A program made the translations under genes and the position numbers. Shown here one piece after another: positions 62,929 to 64,000 of a DNA stretch of 64,000 bases; the first letter of the stretch is position 1, and every line of letters starts with the position of its first letter. The notes under the pieces are model-generated. The model made no database searches. It was not told where the DNA came from and was given only the letters and a program-made list of their open reading frames with translations. This DNA comes from Stutzerimonas stutzeri. Its GTDB lineage: Bacteria; Pseudomonadota; Gammaproteobacteria; Pseudomonadales; Pseudomonadaceae. The DNA lies in contig NZ_POUT01000008.1 in the NCBI RefSeq assembly GCF_002890915.1, positions 1 to 64,000 on the forward strand. Direction: 5' to 3'.

Positions 62929-63761
62929 GGCGTAGCTTCCTTTTCGGTATGTTCGAGCAGTGCCTCGGCATGCGCGGCCAGGGCCCGGCGGCGACGCGGC
63001 ACGATGACCGGGGCGCCGTCGCCGGGGGCGTGGAGGATGTCGACGTCGGTGTCGTAGAGGCGGTCCACCAGCGCCTTGGTCATCACCTCGCGGGCGGGGC
63101 CCAGGGCCTGGATGCGGCCGTCGGCCAGGGCGATCAGCTCGTCGCAGTAGCGCGCGGCGATGCCCAGGTCGTGGATCACGATGAGCACCGTGCGCCCGGC
63201 GACGGCGATGCCGTGCACGGCTTCCATCACCTCGGCCTGGTGGCCGATGTCCAGCGCGCTGGTGGGTTCGTCGAGCAGGATCAGGTCGGTGTCCTGCGCC
63301 AGGATCATGCCCAGCCAGGCCCGCTGCGCCTGGCCGCCGGAGAGCGAGGCGGCATTGCGTTGCCAGATGGCGTCGAGCTGCATCGCCTCGCGGGCGCGTG
63401 CCACCTGGCGGGCGTCTTCGGCGCTCCACTGGTTGAACCAGCCCTGGTGCGGATGGCGGCCGTACTGCACCAGTTGTTCGACGCGGATGCCCTCGGCGAG
63501 CACCGGGCGCTGCGGCAGGAAGGCCAGCTCGCGCGCCAGCGCCTTGAGCGAATAGTGGCCCAGCGGCTTGCCGTGGACTTCCACCGTGCCGCGCTGCAGC
63601 GGCAGCTGGCGGGCGAGCAGCTTGAGCAGGGTGGACTTGCCGCTGCCGTTGGGGCCGACGATGCCGATCAGCTTGCCGCGGGGCAGGCTGAAGGACAGGT
63701 CGTCGAGCACCACCTTGTCCTGGTAGGCGAAATGCAGGTTTTCTGCACGCAGGGCGGTCAT
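62925..63761 (-). CDS. ferric-siderophore ABC ATP-binding protein (FecE/FepC-like)
   Basis: 278 residues. Walker A GPNGSGKST, Q-loop FLPQRPVLAEGIRVEQLVQYGRHPH, signature LSGGQAQRAWLGMILAQ, Walker B LILLDEPTSALDIGHQ and H-loop IHDLGIAAR, all as in FepC. Start at 63761 overlaps the permease stop by 1 bp. Confidence 0.92.
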   Translation of the reverse strand: MTALRAENLHFAYQDKVVLDDLSFSLPRGKLIGIVGPNGSGKSTLLKLLARQLPLQRGTVEVHGKPLGHYSLKALARELAFLPQRPVLAEGIRVEQLVQYGRHPHQGWFNQWSAEDARQVARAREAMQLDAIWQRNAASLSGGQAQRAWLGMILAQDTDLILLDEPTSALDIGHQAEVMEAVHGIAVAGRTVLIVIHDLGIAARYCDELIALADGRIQALGPAREVMTKALVDRLYDTDVDILHAPGDGAPVIVPRRRRALAAHAEALLEHTEKEATP

Positions 63762-64000
63762 CAGTCGGCTCCTCGTCTGTCCTTGATCAAGAGGCCGAGC
63801 AGCAGGATGCCGCCGAGCAGCCGCGTCATGATTCCGGTGGGGATTTCTTCGGGCTGGGCGAGCACGCGCACCAGCGTGTCGCTGCCGAGCAGCAGCACCG
63901 CGCCGCACAGCGCCGACAGCCAGATCGGCGCGAGGTTGTCACGTGCCAGCCAGGACGCCAGGATCGGCGCGGCCATGGCGATGAACACCACCGGCCCGCC
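63761..64000 (-). CDS. FecCD-family permease, C-terminal part (cut by window end)
   Basis: The last 79 residues of a siderophore ABC permease; the gene continues past 64000. The segment GGPVVFIAMAAPILASWLARD matches the FecCD pattern GPIxFIGLxxPHxAR with an Ala-Pro-Ile variant, followed by SALCGAVLLLGSDTLVRVLAQPEEIPTGIMTRLLGGILLLGLLIKDRR, typical of the family end. Confidence 0.85.
   Translation of the reverse strand, partial: GGPVVFIAMAAPILASWLARDNLAPIWLSALCGAVLLLGSDTLVRVLAQPEEIPTGIMTRLLGGILLLGLLIKDRRGAD

Overview
The window reads as a chromosomal segment of a high-GC gammaproteobacterium, very probably Pseudomonas. Support comes from the gene families (Fpr, FdxA, DUF3079, PACE transporter, many LysR/AraC regulators), Pseudomonas-type REP sequences built on GTAGGAGCGAGC and GTAGGGGCGAA hairpins, and dense GC-rich coding sequence with GTG/TTG starts. 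No rRNA, tRNA, CRISPR array, prophage or transposase gene was seen.

Layout. 0-9 kb: mixed housekeeping and transport genes (SLC13 permease, alpha/beta hydrolase, Gre-like factor, topoisomerase III, DUF3079, dicarboxylate/amino-acid symporter, DUF1992) and a SIMPL-domain gene broken by an internal deletion. 8.9-9.9 kb: a non-coding repeat cluster in which one intact 768-bp inverted-repeat element sits inside an older relative. 9.9-13.6 kb: a nucleoside-type (BMP-family) ABC transporter that lacks its binding protein. 13.9-16 kb: an AraC regulator facing an SDR/CMD pair. 16.1-21 kb: a probable operon of 2OG-Fe(II) oxygenase, alpha/beta hydrolase, NMT1-type ABC transporter and nucleoside deaminase. 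21-35.3 kb: MFS, TauE/SafE, PhzF, PACE, UbiB-like, DUF6152/DUF6644, VOC/GST, SDR and NTP/NDP-exchanger genes, several paired with divergent LysR regulators.

35.4-45.4 kb: one long minus-strand array. In transcription order it encodes a sulfonate/nitrate-type ABC transporter (binding protein with a NosL-like tail, permease, ATPase), a GntR/UTRA regulator, an AprAB-like flavoprotein plus ferredoxin, a HEAT-repeat protein, FdxA, a small secreted protein, DUF971, a YeiH-family exporter and Fpr. Two matching palindromes, one before the binding-protein gene and one before gntR, are likely operators for this GntR. The set suggests uptake of an anionic sulfur compound followed by flavin/Fe-S redox chemistry and anion export (inference).

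47.5-61.1 kb: a catechol-siderophore operon behind a strong Fur box: isochorismate synthase, DHB-AMP ligase, isochorismatase-ArCP, a C-A-PCP NRPS with a lysine-like A-domain code, DHB dehydrogenase, a docking-C-A-PCP-E NRPS with an unrecognised code, and a stand-alone A domain with a glycine-like code. No thioesterase or reductase domain ends the line. The second intact copy of the non-coding element begins 3 bp after the operon's last stop codon. 62-64 kb: a minus-strand FecBCDE-type ferric-siderophore importer, its permease gene cut by the window end.

The most unusual features are the two-armed palindromic element with its nested insertion, the terminator-less DHB/Lys/D-X/Gly assembly line, and the GntR-controlled AprAB-like operon.
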